Source of the DNA: Clostridiales bacterium UBA1774
Lineage (GTDB): Bacteria > Bacillota > Clostridia > Oscillospirales > Oscillospiraceae
Direction of reading: 5' to 3'
DNA length: 32,561 nt
Assembly: GCA_002314635.1 (NCBI GenBank)
Contig: DCGQ01000016.1
Coordinates: 1 to 32,561 of the forward strand
The translations under genes were made by a program, and so were the position numbers. Within the stretch, counting starts at the first letter, position 1. Each line of letters starts with the position of its first letter. Below are positions 23,498 to 31,256 of the stretch, piece by piece. Below the pieces are notes generated by a model. The model saw nothing but the letters and a program-made list of their open reading frames with translations. It did not search any database and was not told the DNA's origin.

Positions 23498-23716
23498 TTA
23501 TTTGCTTCGCCAAGTGATCCTGCCGCGGGTCAGATCGTAGGGTGACATCTGTACCGTGACTTTATCGCCGGGCAGAATGCGGATGAAATTCATTCGCAGC
23601 TTACCGGAAATGTGAGCCAGTATCGTGTGGCCGTTTCCGATATCGACGGTGAACATCGTGTTGGGCAGGGATTCCACCACTGTACCCTCCAGTTCGATGA
23701 CGTCGTCCTTTGCCAA
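23498..23716 (-). CDS. infA: Translation initiation factor IF-1
   Basis: The 72-residue protein is a single S1-like OB fold, starting MAKDDVIELEGTVVESLPNT and containing GHTILAHISGKLRMNFIRIL and GDKVTVQMSPYDLTRGRI. IF-1 binds the ribosomal A site and assists IF-2 and IF-3 during initiation. GGAGGG lies in front of the ATG. It is 22 nt downstream of the KOW-domain gene. Confidence 0.98.
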   Translation of the reverse strand: MAKDDVIELEGTVVESLPNTMFTVDIGNGHTILAHISGKLRMNFIRILPGDKVTVQMSPYDLTRGRITWRSK

Positions 23717-23738
23717 TATTCGTCCCTCCTGATCTTAC

Positions 23739-23999
23739 TTAGCCCTGCTGCCGTACTTCCGCCAGCACTCTCCGGATGGAGGCGTCGGTCAGCGGCTCCG
23801 ACAGCTTCCCGCAAACAGCCGCAAATCGTTCGGCTGGCAGGAATCTCACATGTTTCCTGTTCTTTCGCTTGGGGCGGCTCAGCTTTCTCAGCCTGCCGTC
23901 CGTCAGAAGCACGCCCTCCGGACTGTCCTGCAGAACCAGATAGACCGTACCTCTGTCATGCCCCGCAGACGCTGCGGCCAGACCAATGCACTCAGACAT
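23739..23999 (-). CDS. KOW-domain (L14e-like) RNA-binding protein
   Basis: The 86-residue basic protein lies between map and infA, where Clostridia and Bacilli commonly encode a small KOW-like RNA-binding protein. The N-terminal half fits that fold: GLAAASAGHDRGTVYLVLQ, then a strand pair and a highly basic loop (RLRKLSRPKRKNRKHVRFLP). The C-terminal ~25 residues look helical. A role at the ribosome is inferred from context only. The chosen ATG overlaps the map stop by 8 nt, and GGAG lies 9 nt upstream; an ATG 15 nt earlier has no ribosome binding site. Confidence 0.82.
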   Translation of the reverse strand: MSECIGLAAASAGHDRGTVYLVLQDSPEGVLLTDGRLRKLSRPKRKNRKHVRFLPAERFAAVCGKLSEPLTDASIRRVLAEVRQQG

Positions 24000-24759
24000 C
24001 GAATCCGTCTCCATGCGTCGGCGTCAGGATCTCCGGGTCGCCGGAGGTGATGAGGATGCTGTTTTCATAGTGGGCGGCGGGTTTACCGTCTCGCGTTACC
24101 ACGGTCCAGTCATCGCTGAGCACCCGGACTTCCCAGGTTCCCAGTGCGATCATGGGCTCAATGGCCAGCGTCATACCCGGCATAAGCCGGGGTCCGTGCC
24201 CGGGTCTGCCGAAATTCGGCACCTCCGGGTCCTCATGCATCTTGCTGCCGACACCGTGTCCTACATATTCCCGTACCACACCGTAGCCGAACTTTTCCGC
24301 ATACGCCTGTATGGCGGCGGAGATATCCGAAACCCGGTTGCCTGCACGGGCAAAGCGGAGCCCTTCAAAAAAGCTTTCTCGCGTCACCTTGACAAGTTCT
24401 CTGTTCGCCTCGCTGCCCTCACCGGCGATATAAGTCGCGGCGCAGTCGCCGTGGAAGCCGTCAATACAGGCTCCCACGTCGATACTGACCACATCGCCCT
24501 CGTGGATTTTCCGATTGCCGGGGATCCCGTGGATCACCTGCTCATTGATGGAAACGCACACGCTGGCGGGATAACCGTTGTAGTGAAGGAAGGAGGGAAC
24601 TGCGCCCTGACCGATAATGAAATCGTAGACCGCTTTGTCGATGGCTTTCGTCGATACGCCGGGCTTTACCATTTCCCCTGCTAACGCACGGGCAGCCGCG
24701 GTAATTTTTCCGGCTCTGCGCATCGCATCCACATCGCGACCGGTTTTCAGGGAGATCAC
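23992..24759 (-). CDS. map: Type I methionine aminopeptidase
   Basis: The 255-residue enzyme has all the metal and catalytic residues of the family: His77 in VIHGIP, Asp94 and Asp105 in SIDVGACIDGFHGD, His168 in GHGVG, Glu201 in AIEPM and Glu232 in YENSILIT. It removes the initiator Met from nascent proteins at the ribosome. There is no N-terminal zinc-finger extension. The start ATG overlaps the adk stop by 4 nt (ATGA), so the two are translationally coupled. Confidence 0.98.
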   Translation of the reverse strand: MISLKTGRDVDAMRRAGKITAAARALAGEMVKPGVSTKAIDKAVYDFIIGQGAVPSFLHYNGYPASVCVSINEQVIHGIPGNRKIHEGDVVSIDVGACIDGFHGDCAATYIAGEGSEANRELVKVTRESFFEGLRFARAGNRVSDISAAIQAYAEKFGYGVVREYVGHGVGSKMHEDPEVPNFGRPGHGPRLMPGMTLAIEPMIALGTWEVRVLSDDWTVVTRDGKPAAHYENSILITSGDPEILTPTHGDGFDV

Positions 24760-25394
24760 TTCATCATCTCCAGTGTCGTGACCAGCTTCCCGGAAGTTTC
24801 TTCAACGCTGGCAGTTCCGTCCACCGCGTAGAGCTTGCCCTGAGCCTTGTAGTAGCCGATGATGGGCTCGGTCTGCGCGTGGTATACCGCCAGTCTCTGC
24901 CGCACGGTTTCCGGCTTATCATCATCGCGGATGGTCAGCTTTTCGCCGCACTTGTCGCAGATTCCCTCCTGCTTGGGAGGGTTGGCCTTCACATGGTAGG
25001 TGGCGCCGCATTTCTGACAGGTACGCCGGCCGCCCATGCGGTCTTCGATGACATCGTCGCTGACCTCCAGAGAGATCGCGGCATCAATCTGAACACCCAT
25101 CTTGTCCAGCATCTCGGCCTGCGCGATGGTACGGGGAACACCGTCCAGAATGCAGCCCTTGCCCAGATCATGAGTCTCCAGATAATCCTTCACGATACCG
25201 ATGATCACATCATCCGGAACCAGCTGGCCCTTGTCCATGTATGCCTTGGCATTCAGACCCACGGGACGCTGCTCGGCGATGGCGGCACGGAGGATATTGC
25301 CGGTGGAGAGAGTGGTTACGCCCAGCTTCTTGCTGAGCACTTCTGCCTGGGTGCCCTTGCCGGCGCCCGGAGGTCCCAACATAATAATATTCAT
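24756..25394 (-). CDS. adk: Adenylate kinase, zinc-LID type
   Basis: The 212-residue enzyme interconverts 2 ADP and ATP + AMP. The P-loop GPPGAGKGT is at 7-15. The long LID domain carries a Cys4 zinc site (126, 129, 146, 149), the pattern of Gram-positive Adks. The AMP-site motif reads LDGVPRT instead of the near-universal LDGFPRT, with Arg88 retained; Val86 is an unusual replacement. It lies 13 nt after secY and overlaps map by 4 nt. Confidence 0.98.
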   Translation of the reverse strand: MNIIMLGPPGAGKGTQAEVLSKKLGVTTLSTGNILRAAIAEQRPVGLNAKAYMDKGQLVPDDVIIGIVKDYLETHDLGKGCILDGVPRTIAQAEMLDKMGVQIDAAISLEVSDDVIEDRMGGRRTCQKCGATYHVKANPPKQEGICDKCGEKLTIRDDDKPETVRQRLAVYHAQTEPIIGYYKAQGKLYAVDGTASVEETSGKLVTTLEMMK

Positions 25395-25407
25395 GTTTAC
25401 CTCTCCT

Positions 25408-26697
25408 TTAATCCAGGAATCCCTTGTAATGACGCATCAGCATCTGATTCTCAAGGCCCTGAACGATCTCAATGGCCACGCCAACGGCAATGATGATGGA
25501 GGTGCCGCCCAGAGAAACACCGGCAGACTTGGTAATGCCGCTGAATGCAATGGGCAGAGCCGCCACGATGCCCAGATAAATGGAGCCAAACAGGGTCACG
25601 CGGTTCAGGACCTTGGAAATGAACTCCGTAGTGGGCTTGCCGGGACGGAAGCCGGGGATAAAGCCGCCATTCTTCTTCAGGTTGTTGGAAACCTCAATGG
25701 GGTTGAACTGAATGGTGGCGTAGAAGTAACCGAAGGCAATGATCAGAATGAAGTAGATGATCATATAGGGGATGCCGTCGGAATCAATAAAGTTAAGGAA
25801 CTTCTCGCCGAAGGAGCCGGCCGCCGGGGTCTTCAGGAAAGAGCCGATGGTGGCGGGCAGGGCGGCGATGGACTGGGCGAAGATGACGGGCATAACGCCG
25901 GACATATTCACCTTCATGGGGAGATAGGTGCTCTGGCCGCCGTACATTCTCCGGCCGACCATGCGCTTTGCGTACTGCACCGGGATTCTGCGCTCTGCGT
26001 CAGACACAAAGACGACCAGAATCACGATCACGCACACGCCGATGATGATGCCGATGAAGGCAACCACACCGATAGCGCCGGTGGACAGGTTCTTGATGAG
26101 GGTAGCCACACCGGAGGGCAGCCGGGAAATGATGCTGGCAAACAGGATGATGGAGATACCGTTGCCGATACCGAATTCCGTGATCTGTTCGCCCAGCCAC
26201 ATCAGCAGGGCAGCGCCGCCGACGAAGGTCATGATGATCACGATGGCAGCCCAGAAGCTGCTGCCGCCGTCAGCCAGAAGGCCGTTGTTGCGGATCAGCA
26301 GATAGTAGGCAATGCCCATGATCAGACCGATGGCCACGGTAGCGTAGCGGGTGATGGTGCTGATCTTGCGCCGGCCTTCCTCGCCGCCGTCCTTGCTCAG
26401 GGCTTCCAGAGCGGGGATGGCGATACAGAGGAGCTGAATGATGATGCTGGAGTTGATATACGGCTGAATACTCAGTGCAAAGATGGTGGCCGTGCTGAAC
26501 GCATTACCGGACATCATGTTGTACAGACCCAGAACCGTATTCTGCAGACTGCTGAAATAGTTCGAAAGAAGCTCGCTGTTGATATAAGGAACAGGTACGG
26601 CATTGCCGATCCGGTACAGGAGAAGAATGAACAGAGTGAACAGGATCTTCTTCCGCAGCTCCTCTATCTTCCAGGCGTTCCGGAATACCTGAAACAC
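25408..26697 (-). CDS. secY: Protein translocase subunit SecY
   Basis: The 429-residue membrane protein has ten hydrophobic helices and the conserved cytoplasmic loops DAERRIPVQYAKRM (C4) and KKNGGFIPGFRPGKPTTEFI (C5). It forms the SecYEG channel in the cytoplasmic membrane; the SRP RNA in this window serves the same export route. The start is GTG and directly abuts the TAA stop of rplO (TAAGTG). The AGGTGG ribosome site lies within the last rplO codons, so translation is probably coupled by re-initiation. Confidence 0.97.
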   Translation of the reverse strand: MFQVFRNAWKIEELRKKILFTLFILLLYRIGNAVPVPYINSELLSNYFSSLQNTVLGLYNMMSGNAFSTATIFALSIQPYINSSIIIQLLCIAIPALEALSKDGGEEGRRKISTITRYATVAIGLIMGIAYYLLIRNNGLLADGGSSFWAAIVIIMTFVGGAALLMWLGEQITEFGIGNGISIILFASIISRLPSGVATLIKNLSTGAIGVVAFIGIIIGVCVIVILVVFVSDAERRIPVQYAKRMVGRRMYGGQSTYLPMKVNMSGVMPVIFAQSIAALPATIGSFLKTPAAGSFGEKFLNFIDSDGIPYMIIYFILIIAFGYFYATIQFNPIEVSNNLKKNGGFIPGFRPGKPTTEFISKVLNRVTLFGSIYLGIVAALPIAFSGITKSAGVSLGGTSIIIAVGVAIEIVQGLENQMLMRHYKGFLD

Positions 26698-27141
26698 TTA
26701 CACCACCTGGGCCTTTCCGCCGGCTGCTTCGATCTTCTGCTTCGCAGTCTCGGAGAAAGCGGAGGCGTTGACCGTCAGCTTCTTGCTCAGTTCGCCATTG
26801 CCAAGGACCTTCACGCCGTACTCGCACTTGGAGAGGATGCCGGCGGCCAGCAGGGCCTCCGCATCAATCACAGCGCCGTCCTCGAACTTCTCTTCCAAAG
26901 TCTTCAGGTTCACATATTCCAGAGGCTTGGCAAAAATGTTGTTGAAGCCTCTCTTGGGGATACGACGGGCCAGAGGCATCTGGCCGCCTTCAAAACCGAC
27001 ACGCACGCCGCCGCCGCTGCGGGCCTTCTGGCCCTTGTGGCCTCTGCCACCGGTCTTGCCGTTGCCGGTGCCGATGCCGCGGCCCTTACGCTTGGCTTCC
27101 TTGGTGGAGCCGGGAGCGGGACTCAGTTCGCTGATCTTCAT
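26698..27141 (-). CDS. rplO: 50S ribosomal protein L15
   Basis: The 147-residue protein begins MKISELSPAPGSTKEAKRKG, followed by the Gly/Arg-rich extension GRGIGTGNGKTGGRGHKGQK typical of L15. The C-terminal globular part includes EYGVKVLGNGELSKKLTVNA. L15 binds 23S rRNA in a late assembly step. It follows rpmD by 12 nt and runs directly into secY with no spacer. Confidence 0.98.
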   Translation of the reverse strand: MKISELSPAPGSTKEAKRKGRGIGTGNGKTGGRGHKGQKARSGGGVRVGFEGGQMPLARRIPKRGFNNIFAKPLEYVNLKTLEEKFEDGAVIDAEALLAAGILSKCEYGVKVLGNGELSKKLTVNASAFSETAKQKIEAAGGKAQVV

Positions 27142-27153
27142 ACCATGGCCTCC

Positions 27154-27333
27154 TTATTCTTCGGTGACGCTGAGCAGATAGCCGATCTGGGCGATCTTGC
27201 CGCGGGTCTGCTCATTGTCGGGCTGGACGGTCTCGTTGCCGATCTTCCGCAGTCCCAGAGAATGGGCCGTGTCGATGTGCTTGTCATTTCTGCCGTTCAG
27301 GCTCTTGACCAGCTTGATTTTCAGATTCGCCAT
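27154..27333 (-). CDS. rpmD: 50S ribosomal protein L30
   Basis: The 59-residue protein starts MANLKIKLVKSLNGRNDKHI and continues TAHSLGLRKIGNETVQPDN, the standard bacterial L30 sequence. It is a small non-essential 50S protein in many bacteria. GAGGGCTGAG precedes the ATG. It lies between rpsE (13 nt) and rplO (12 nt), the expected position. Confidence 0.97.
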   Translation of the reverse strand: MANLKIKLVKSLNGRNDKHIDTAHSLGLRKIGNETVQPDNEQTRGKIAQIGYLLSVTEE

Positions 27334-27346
27334 TTCTCAGCCCTCC

Positions 27347-27865
27347 TCAACCCAGAATCTCTTCCGCGGTCTTGCCGCGGGTCTTGCCGACCTGCTCGGC
27401 ATTACGCAGGCTCATCAGACCCTGCATGGTGGCTGCAACCACGTTGTTGGGGTTGTTGGAGCGCAGGCACTTGGTACGGATGTCCTTGATACCGGCAGCT
27501 TCCACCACAGCACGCACAGCGCCGCCGGCGATCACGCCGGTACCGACGGGGGCGGGCTTCAGCAGCACACGACCGGCGCCGAACTCACCGGTGATCTCGT
27601 GAGGAATGCTGGTGCCCTTCAGGGTCACATTCACCAGATTCTTCTTGGCATCGTCGATGCCCTTGCGGATGGCTTCGGATACTTCGGAAGCCTTGCCATG
27701 ACCGTAGCCCACGCGGCCCTTGCCGTCGCCCACGACGCACAGAGCAGAGAACTTCATGACACGGCCGCCCTTGACGGTCTTGCTGACACGGTTCAGGGAA
27801 ACGACCTTCTCAACGAACTCAGACTGAGCTTCCTCGCGGGGAGCTCTGTTATTATTATAAGCCAT
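27347..27865 (-). CDS. rpsE: 30S ribosomal protein S5
   Basis: The 172-residue protein begins MAYNNNRAPREEAQSEFVEK. It shows the dsRBD-like S5 segment (GGRVMKFSALCVVGDGKGRV) and the C-terminal fold (GTGVIAGGAVRAVVEAAGIK; SNNPNNVVAAT). S5 contributes to decoding accuracy and the mRNA entry site. The start was set at the ATG with GGAAGGAG upstream; a longer open frame enters rplR and has no family match. Confidence 0.98.
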   Translation of the reverse strand: MAYNNNRAPREEAQSEFVEKVVSLNRVSKTVKGGRVMKFSALCVVGDGKGRVGYGHGKASEVSEAIRKGIDDAKKNLVNVTLKGTSIPHEITGEFGAGRVLLKPAPVGTGVIAGGAVRAVVEAAGIKDIRTKCLRSNNPNNVVAATMQGLMSLRNAEQVGKTRGKTAEEILG

Positions 27866-27881
27866 TTTCCTACTCCTTCCG

Positions 27882-28241
27882 TCAGAACTGCAGGCCGCCC
27901 TCGCGGGCGCCCTCTGCCAGTGCCTGGACACGACCGGTGTAAACATAACCGCCGCGGTCGAACACGACCGTCTCGATGCCCTTGGCCTTGGCACGCTCAG
28001 CAACAGCCATGCCGACCTTCTTGGCCGCTTCCTGGTTGCCGCCGTAGCAGTCAAAATCCTTTTCGACGGAGGAAGCGGAGACCAGCGTGATCCCGTTCAC
28101 ATCGTCAATCACCTGTGCATAGATATGAGCCAGGCTGCGGAACACGCACAGTCTGGGACGCTCGGGCGTACCGGAAATCTTGCCGCGAACGCGCTTATGG
28201 CGCTTCAAACGCTGCGCCTTGGTATCAGGTCTGTTAATCAT
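27882..28241 (-). CDS. rplR: 50S ribosomal protein L18
   Basis: The 119-residue protein carries the L18 features RLKRHKRVRGKISGTPERPR, LCVFRSLAHIYAQVIDD and the C-terminal FDRGGYVYTGRVQALAEGAR. L18 brings 5S rRNA into the 50S central protuberance together with L5. Spacing is 18 nt from rplF and 16 nt to rpsE. The protein is ordinary in length. Confidence 0.98.
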   Translation of the reverse strand: MINRPDTKAQRLKRHKRVRGKISGTPERPRLCVFRSLAHIYAQVIDDVNGITLVSASSVEKDFDCYGGNQEAAKKVGMAVAERAKAKGIETVVFDRGGYVYTGRVQALAEGAREGGLQF

Positions 28242-28259
28242 CTCAGGTACACCTCCTTA

Positions 28260-28796
28260 TTATTTGCCCGTCTTGCCTTCCTTGCGGCGGATGACTTCCT
28301 CAGCATACTTGATGCCCTTGCCCTTGTAAGGCTCCGGCGGACGCTTCATGCGAACATCGGCAGCAAACTGGCCGACCTTCTGCTTGTCGGGTCCGTGGAT
28401 GATGATCTTGTTCTGATCGGGCACATCAATGGTGATGCCGGGGATCTCGTCAACCGTAACCTGATGAGAGAAGCCAAGGTTCATGATGAGCTGCTTGCCG
28501 GTCTTCTGTGCACGATAGCCGACGCCGTTGATCTCCAGAGTCTTGCTGAACTCCTGAGTCACGCCGACCACCATATCATTGACCAGGCTGCGGGTCAGGC
28601 CATGGAGGGCCTTGTTCTGCTGTTCGTCGTCGGGACGGGTCACATGAAGCACATTGCCCTCCTGGACAACGGTCATGTTGGGATGGATGTTCATTTCCAG
28701 CTCGCCCTTGGGTCCCTTCACGGCGATATGATTGCCGTCGATCTTGACGGTGACGCCGGCGGGGACGTTAATGGGCTCTCTACCAATTCTAGACAT
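28260..28796 (-). CDS. rplF: 50S ribosomal protein L6
   Basis: The 178-residue protein starts MSRIGREPINVPAGVTVKID and has the duplicated L6 fold ending with the signature PEPYKGKGIKYAEEVIRRKE. L6 lies near the sarcin-ricin loop of the 50S subunit. It follows rpsH by 15 nt. Nothing unusual is seen. Confidence 0.98.
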   Translation of the reverse strand: MSRIGREPINVPAGVTVKIDGNHIAVKGPKGELEMNIHPNMTVVQEGNVLHVTRPDDEQQNKALHGLTRSLVNDMVVGVTQEFSKTLEINGVGYRAQKTGKQLIMNLGFSHQVTVDEIPGITIDVPDQNKIIIHGPDKQKVGQFAADVRMKRPPEPYKGKGIKYAEEVIRRKEGKTGK

Positions 28797-28811
28797 TCTT
28801 TCGGCCCTCCC

Positions 28812-29210
28812 TTACCACACAAACGCAAGGACTTCGCCGCCGATATGAGCCGCACGGGCCTTCTTATCGGTCATGATGCCCTTGGAAGTGGAGATGATGG
28901 CAATGCCCAGGCCCTTGAGCACCTTGGGCAGCTCCTCGGCACCGGCATACACGCGCAGGCCGGGCTTGGAGACGCGGCGAAGACCCTGAATGACCTTTTC
29001 CTTGCCGGCGTTGTACTTCAGAGCGATGCGGATGATGCCCTGGGTGCCGTCGTCAACGATCTGGTAGTTCTTGATATAGCCTTCTTCGAGCAGGATCTCG
29101 GCAATGGCCTTCTTCATGTTGGAAGCGGGCACATCGACGGAGTCGTGCTTGGCGGAGTTAGCGTTGCGGATGCGGGTGAGCATATCCGCAATGGGGTCCG
29201 TGATCTGCAT
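28812..29210 (-). CDS. rpsH: 30S ribosomal protein S8
   Basis: The 132-residue protein starts MQITDPIADMLTRIRNANSA and has the C-terminal RNA-binding signature ISTSKGIMTDKKARAAHIGG. S8 is a primary binder of the 16S central domain and, in Escherichia coli, a translational repressor of the spc operon. GGAGG precedes the ATG. The 104-nt gap before it is the widest in this operon and has two hairpins. Confidence 0.98.
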   Translation of the reverse strand: MQITDPIADMLTRIRNANSAKHDSVDVPASNMKKAIAEILLEEGYIKNYQIVDDGTQGIIRIALKYNAGKEKVIQGLRRVSKPGLRVYAGAEELPKVLKGLGIAIISTSKGIMTDKKARAAHIGGEVLAFVW

Positions 29211-29233
29211 AGTAGGGTTTCCTCCTTATAAAA

Positions 29234-29288
29234 GTTACAGACTTTCGTCTGTCATAACGGCAGGTATCAGGGTTACTGACCTATGCCG
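29234..29288 (-). promoter_or_regulatory. Structured leader between rpsZ and rpsH
   Basis: On the minus strand one hairpin (29258-29288) has CGGCA/TGCCG and TCAG/CTGA stems separated by a 4x4 internal loop. A second (29237-29252) is ACAGAC-GAAA-GTCTGT with a GNRA tetraloop, extended by GTT/AAC. There is no T-run, so these are not terminators. They lie upstream of the rpsH ribosome binding site and could be a feedback site; this is inference. Confidence 0.4.
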
Positions 29289-29314
29289 CCGATAACGAGG
29301 GGAGTGGGGCCAGC

Positions 29315-29500
29315 TTACCAGCTGGCCTTCTTGACGCCGGGGATCTGACCCTTGTAGGCCAGGTTCCGGAAGCAGATACGGCAGATGCCGTAGTTCCGGA
29401 GGTAAGCATGGGGGCGGCCGCAGATCTTGCAGCGGTTGTAGCTGCGGGTGGAGAACTTGGCGGGAGCCTGCTGCTTCAGCTTCATGGAAAGTTTAGCCAT
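29315..29500 (-). CDS. rpsZ: 30S ribosomal protein S14, zinc-binding type Z
   Basis: The 61-residue protein is the short zinc-binding S14 (rpsN1/rpsZ type): CKIC at 24-27 and CRIC at 40-43 form the Cys4 site, and the end reads AYKGQIPGVKKASW as in the family. S14 assembles late into the 30S head. It lies 14 nt after rplE. The longer zinc-free S14 is not present in this window. Confidence 0.98.
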   Translation of the reverse strand: MAKLSMKLKQQAPAKFSTRSYNRCKICGRPHAYLRNYGICRICFRNLAYKGQIPGVKKASW

Positions 29501-29514
29501 TGTCAGTTACCTCC

Positions 29515-30060
29515 TCAGGCCTGAGCCGCGAAGGGAGCGCCCAGCAGCTTCAGCAGCTCGCGGGCCTCTTCGTCGGACTGGGCGGTGGTCACCATGATGA
29601 TGTCCATGCCGCGGATCTTGTCGATCTTATCGTACTCGATCTCGGGGAAGATCAGCTGTTCCTTGATGCCCAGAGCATAGTTGCCGCGGCCATCGAAGGC
29701 ATTGGGGTTGATGCCGCGGAAGTCACGCACACGGGGCAGAGCCACGTTCACCAGACGATCCAGGAACTCCCACATCTTATCGCTGCGAAGAGTAACCTTC
29801 ACGCCGACGTTCATGCCTTCACGGACTTTGAAGTTTGCAACGCTCTTGCGGGCCTTGGTCACGACGGCCTTCTGACCGGCGATGGCGGAGATTTCCTTCA
29901 CCACGGCTTCCAGAGCCTTCGCATTGTCACGGCAGTCGCCGCAGCCGCAGTTGATGACGATCTTCTCCAGACGGGGAATCTGCATACTGCTCTTGTACTC
30001 GAACTTCTTCATGAGGGCGGGAGCGACTTCCGCCTGATATTTATCCTTCAGTCTCGGCAT
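29515..30060 (-). CDS. rplE: 50S ribosomal protein L5
   Basis: The 181-residue protein has the L5 sequence features RLKDKYQAEVAPALMKKFEY, FKVREGMNVGVKVTLR and the C-terminal GMDIIMVTTAQSDEEARELL. L5 binds 5S rRNA and contacts S13 in an intersubunit bridge. In the segment that is usually NMGVGEA it has NCGCGDC (residues 37-43), putting three cysteines together, which is unusual for this protein. It follows rplX by 15 nt. Confidence 0.98.
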   Translation of the reverse strand: MPRLKDKYQAEVAPALMKKFEYKSSMQIPRLEKIVINCGCGDCRDNAKALEAVVKEISAIAGQKAVVTKARKSVANFKVREGMNVGVKVTLRSDKMWEFLDRLVNVALPRVRDFRGINPNAFDGRGNYALGIKEQLIFPEIEYDKIDKIRGMDIIMVTTAQSDEEARELLKLLGAPFAAQA

Positions 30061-30075
30061 ATCGTCTTACCTCCC

Positions 30076-30384
30076 TCAGATCGTTTCGCCGCACTTGCGG
30101 CAGACGCGGGCCTTGGTCCCGTCGTCCAGGATTTTATAGGCAGGTCTGGTGGGTTTGCCGCACTTGGGGCAGACCAGCATAACCTTGCAGGCATAGATGG
30201 GGGTTTCCATCTTCACGATGCCGCCCTCTTCGTTCTGCTTGCGGGGCTTGCGATGCTTCATCGCAACATTGACGCCCTCAACAATGACCTTACCGGCCTT
30301 GGGGTCGCTCTTCAAGACCTTGCCCTGCTTGCCCTTGTCCTTGCCGGACAGGACGACCACGGTGTCGTTCTTCTTTACATTCAT
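30076..30384 (-). CDS. rplX: 50S ribosomal protein L24
   Basis: The 102-residue protein opens with a KOW motif (VVVLSGKDKGKQGKVLKSDP) and continues VIVEGVNVAMKHRKPRKQNE. The C-terminus has CPKCG ... CRKCG, the possible zinc site often seen in Firmicutes L24. L24 is an early assembly initiator near the exit tunnel. It lies 15 nt from both neighbours. Confidence 0.97.
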   Translation of the reverse strand: MNVKKNDTVVVLSGKDKGKQGKVLKSDPKAGKVIVEGVNVAMKHRKPRKQNEEGGIVKMETPIYACKVMLVCPKCGKPTRPAYKILDDGTKARVCRKCGETI

Positions 30385-30399
30385 CTCTGCTTGACCCCC

Positions 30400-30768
30400 T
30401 TAAATCACTTCGGGCGCCAGGGACAGGATCTTCATATAATCCTTGTCGCGCAGCTCGCGGGCCACAGGCCCAAAGATACGGGTGCCCTTGGGGTTGGTGT
30501 CGCCGCTCAGCAGAACGGCAGCATTCTCGTCGAACCGGACATAGGTGCCGTCGGCACGACGGACGCCCTTGGCGGTGCGGACGATGACAGCCTTGACGAC
30601 ATCACCCTTCTTTACGCTGCCGCCGGGCTGAGCCTTGCGGACAGATGCAACAATCACATCACCGATGTTGCCGAACTTGCGCTTGGAGCCGCCCAGAACG
30701 CGGATACACTTGAGCTCCTTGGCGCCGGTATTGTCAGCGACCTTCAGATAAGATTCAGCTTGTATCAT
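30400..30768 (-). CDS. rplN: 50S ribosomal protein L14
   Basis: The 122-residue protein begins MIQAESYLKVADNTGAKELK and includes GDVIVASVRKAQPGGSVKKG and TRIFGPVARELRDKDYMKIL. This is a highly conserved L14. It forms intersubunit bridges and is the binding site of the silencing factor RsfS. Spacing is 15 nt on both sides. Confidence 0.98.
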   Translation of the reverse strand: MIQAESYLKVADNTGAKELKCIRVLGGSKRKFGNIGDVIVASVRKAQPGGSVKKGDVVKAVIVRTAKGVRRADGTYVRFDENAAVLLSGDTNPKGTRIFGPVARELRDKDYMKILSLAPEVI

Positions 30769-30783
30769 TGTTCCTGTGCCTCC

Positions 30784-31047
30784 TTACTTCGCCTTTTCGA
30801 CAATTTCAACGAGACGCCATCTCTTGTCCTTGGACAGAGGGCGAGTCTCCATGACGCGAACGCGGTCGCCGATGCCGGCTTCGTTCAGCTCGTCATGTGC
30901 CTTGAGTTTATAGGTCCGCTTTACGATCTTCTTGTAAAGAGGATGGGCAACGCGGTCCTCGATGGCCACAACGATGGTCTTATCCATCTTGTCGGAAACG
31001 ACGCGGCCAACTCTGGTCTTTCTGGAAGTTTCTCTTACTTCGCTCAT
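30784..31047 (-). CDS. rpsQ: 30S ribosomal protein S17
   Basis: The 87-residue protein (MSEVRETSRKTRVGRVVSDK) is a single OB fold with the S17 features KTIVVAIEDRVAHPLYKKIV and VMETRPLSKDKRWRLVEI. S17 is a primary 16S rRNA binder. The second ATG was chosen because the ribosome site GGAGG directly abuts the first ATG (31056) and lies 9 nt before this one. Confidence 0.97.
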   Translation of the reverse strand: MSEVRETSRKTRVGRVVSDKMDKTIVVAIEDRVAHPLYKKIVKRTYKLKAHDELNEAGIGDRVRVMETRPLSKDKRWRLVEIVEKAK

Positions 31048-31061
31048 CTTCGTCATCCTCC

Positions 31062-31256
31062 TTACTTCTGAAGCTCTTTTTCGCGGATAACGGTCTTGAT
31101 ACGGGCGATATCCTTCTTGACGTCCGCCAGCTTCAGGGGGTTGTCAAGCTGATTGGTCGCGTGCTGCATCCGGAGCATGAACAGATCCTTCTTCAGATCT
31201 GCCAGCTTGGAATTCAGCTCGTCGGCAGTGAGGCCGCGGATTTCATTTGCCTTCAT
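31062..31256 (-). CDS. rpmC: 50S ribosomal protein L29
   Basis: The 64-residue, two-helix protein shows the L29 pattern: MKANEIRGLTADELNSKLAD, LKKDLFMLRMQHATNQLDNP and DIARIKTVIREKE. It sits at the exit of the peptide tunnel, near the SRP docking site. Its ATG overlaps the rplP stop by 4 nt. Confidence 0.97.
   Translation of the reverse strand: MKANEIRGLTADELNSKLADLKKDLFMLRMQHATNQLDNPLKLADVKKDIARIKTVIREKELQK

Noticed and set aside
25201..31071. Plus-strand open frames of 762, 368 and 523 codons across the ribosomal operon
   Set aside because: They are antisense to well-identified ribosomal, adk and secY genes; composition is that of a GC-rich reverse strand and no domain is recognisable.
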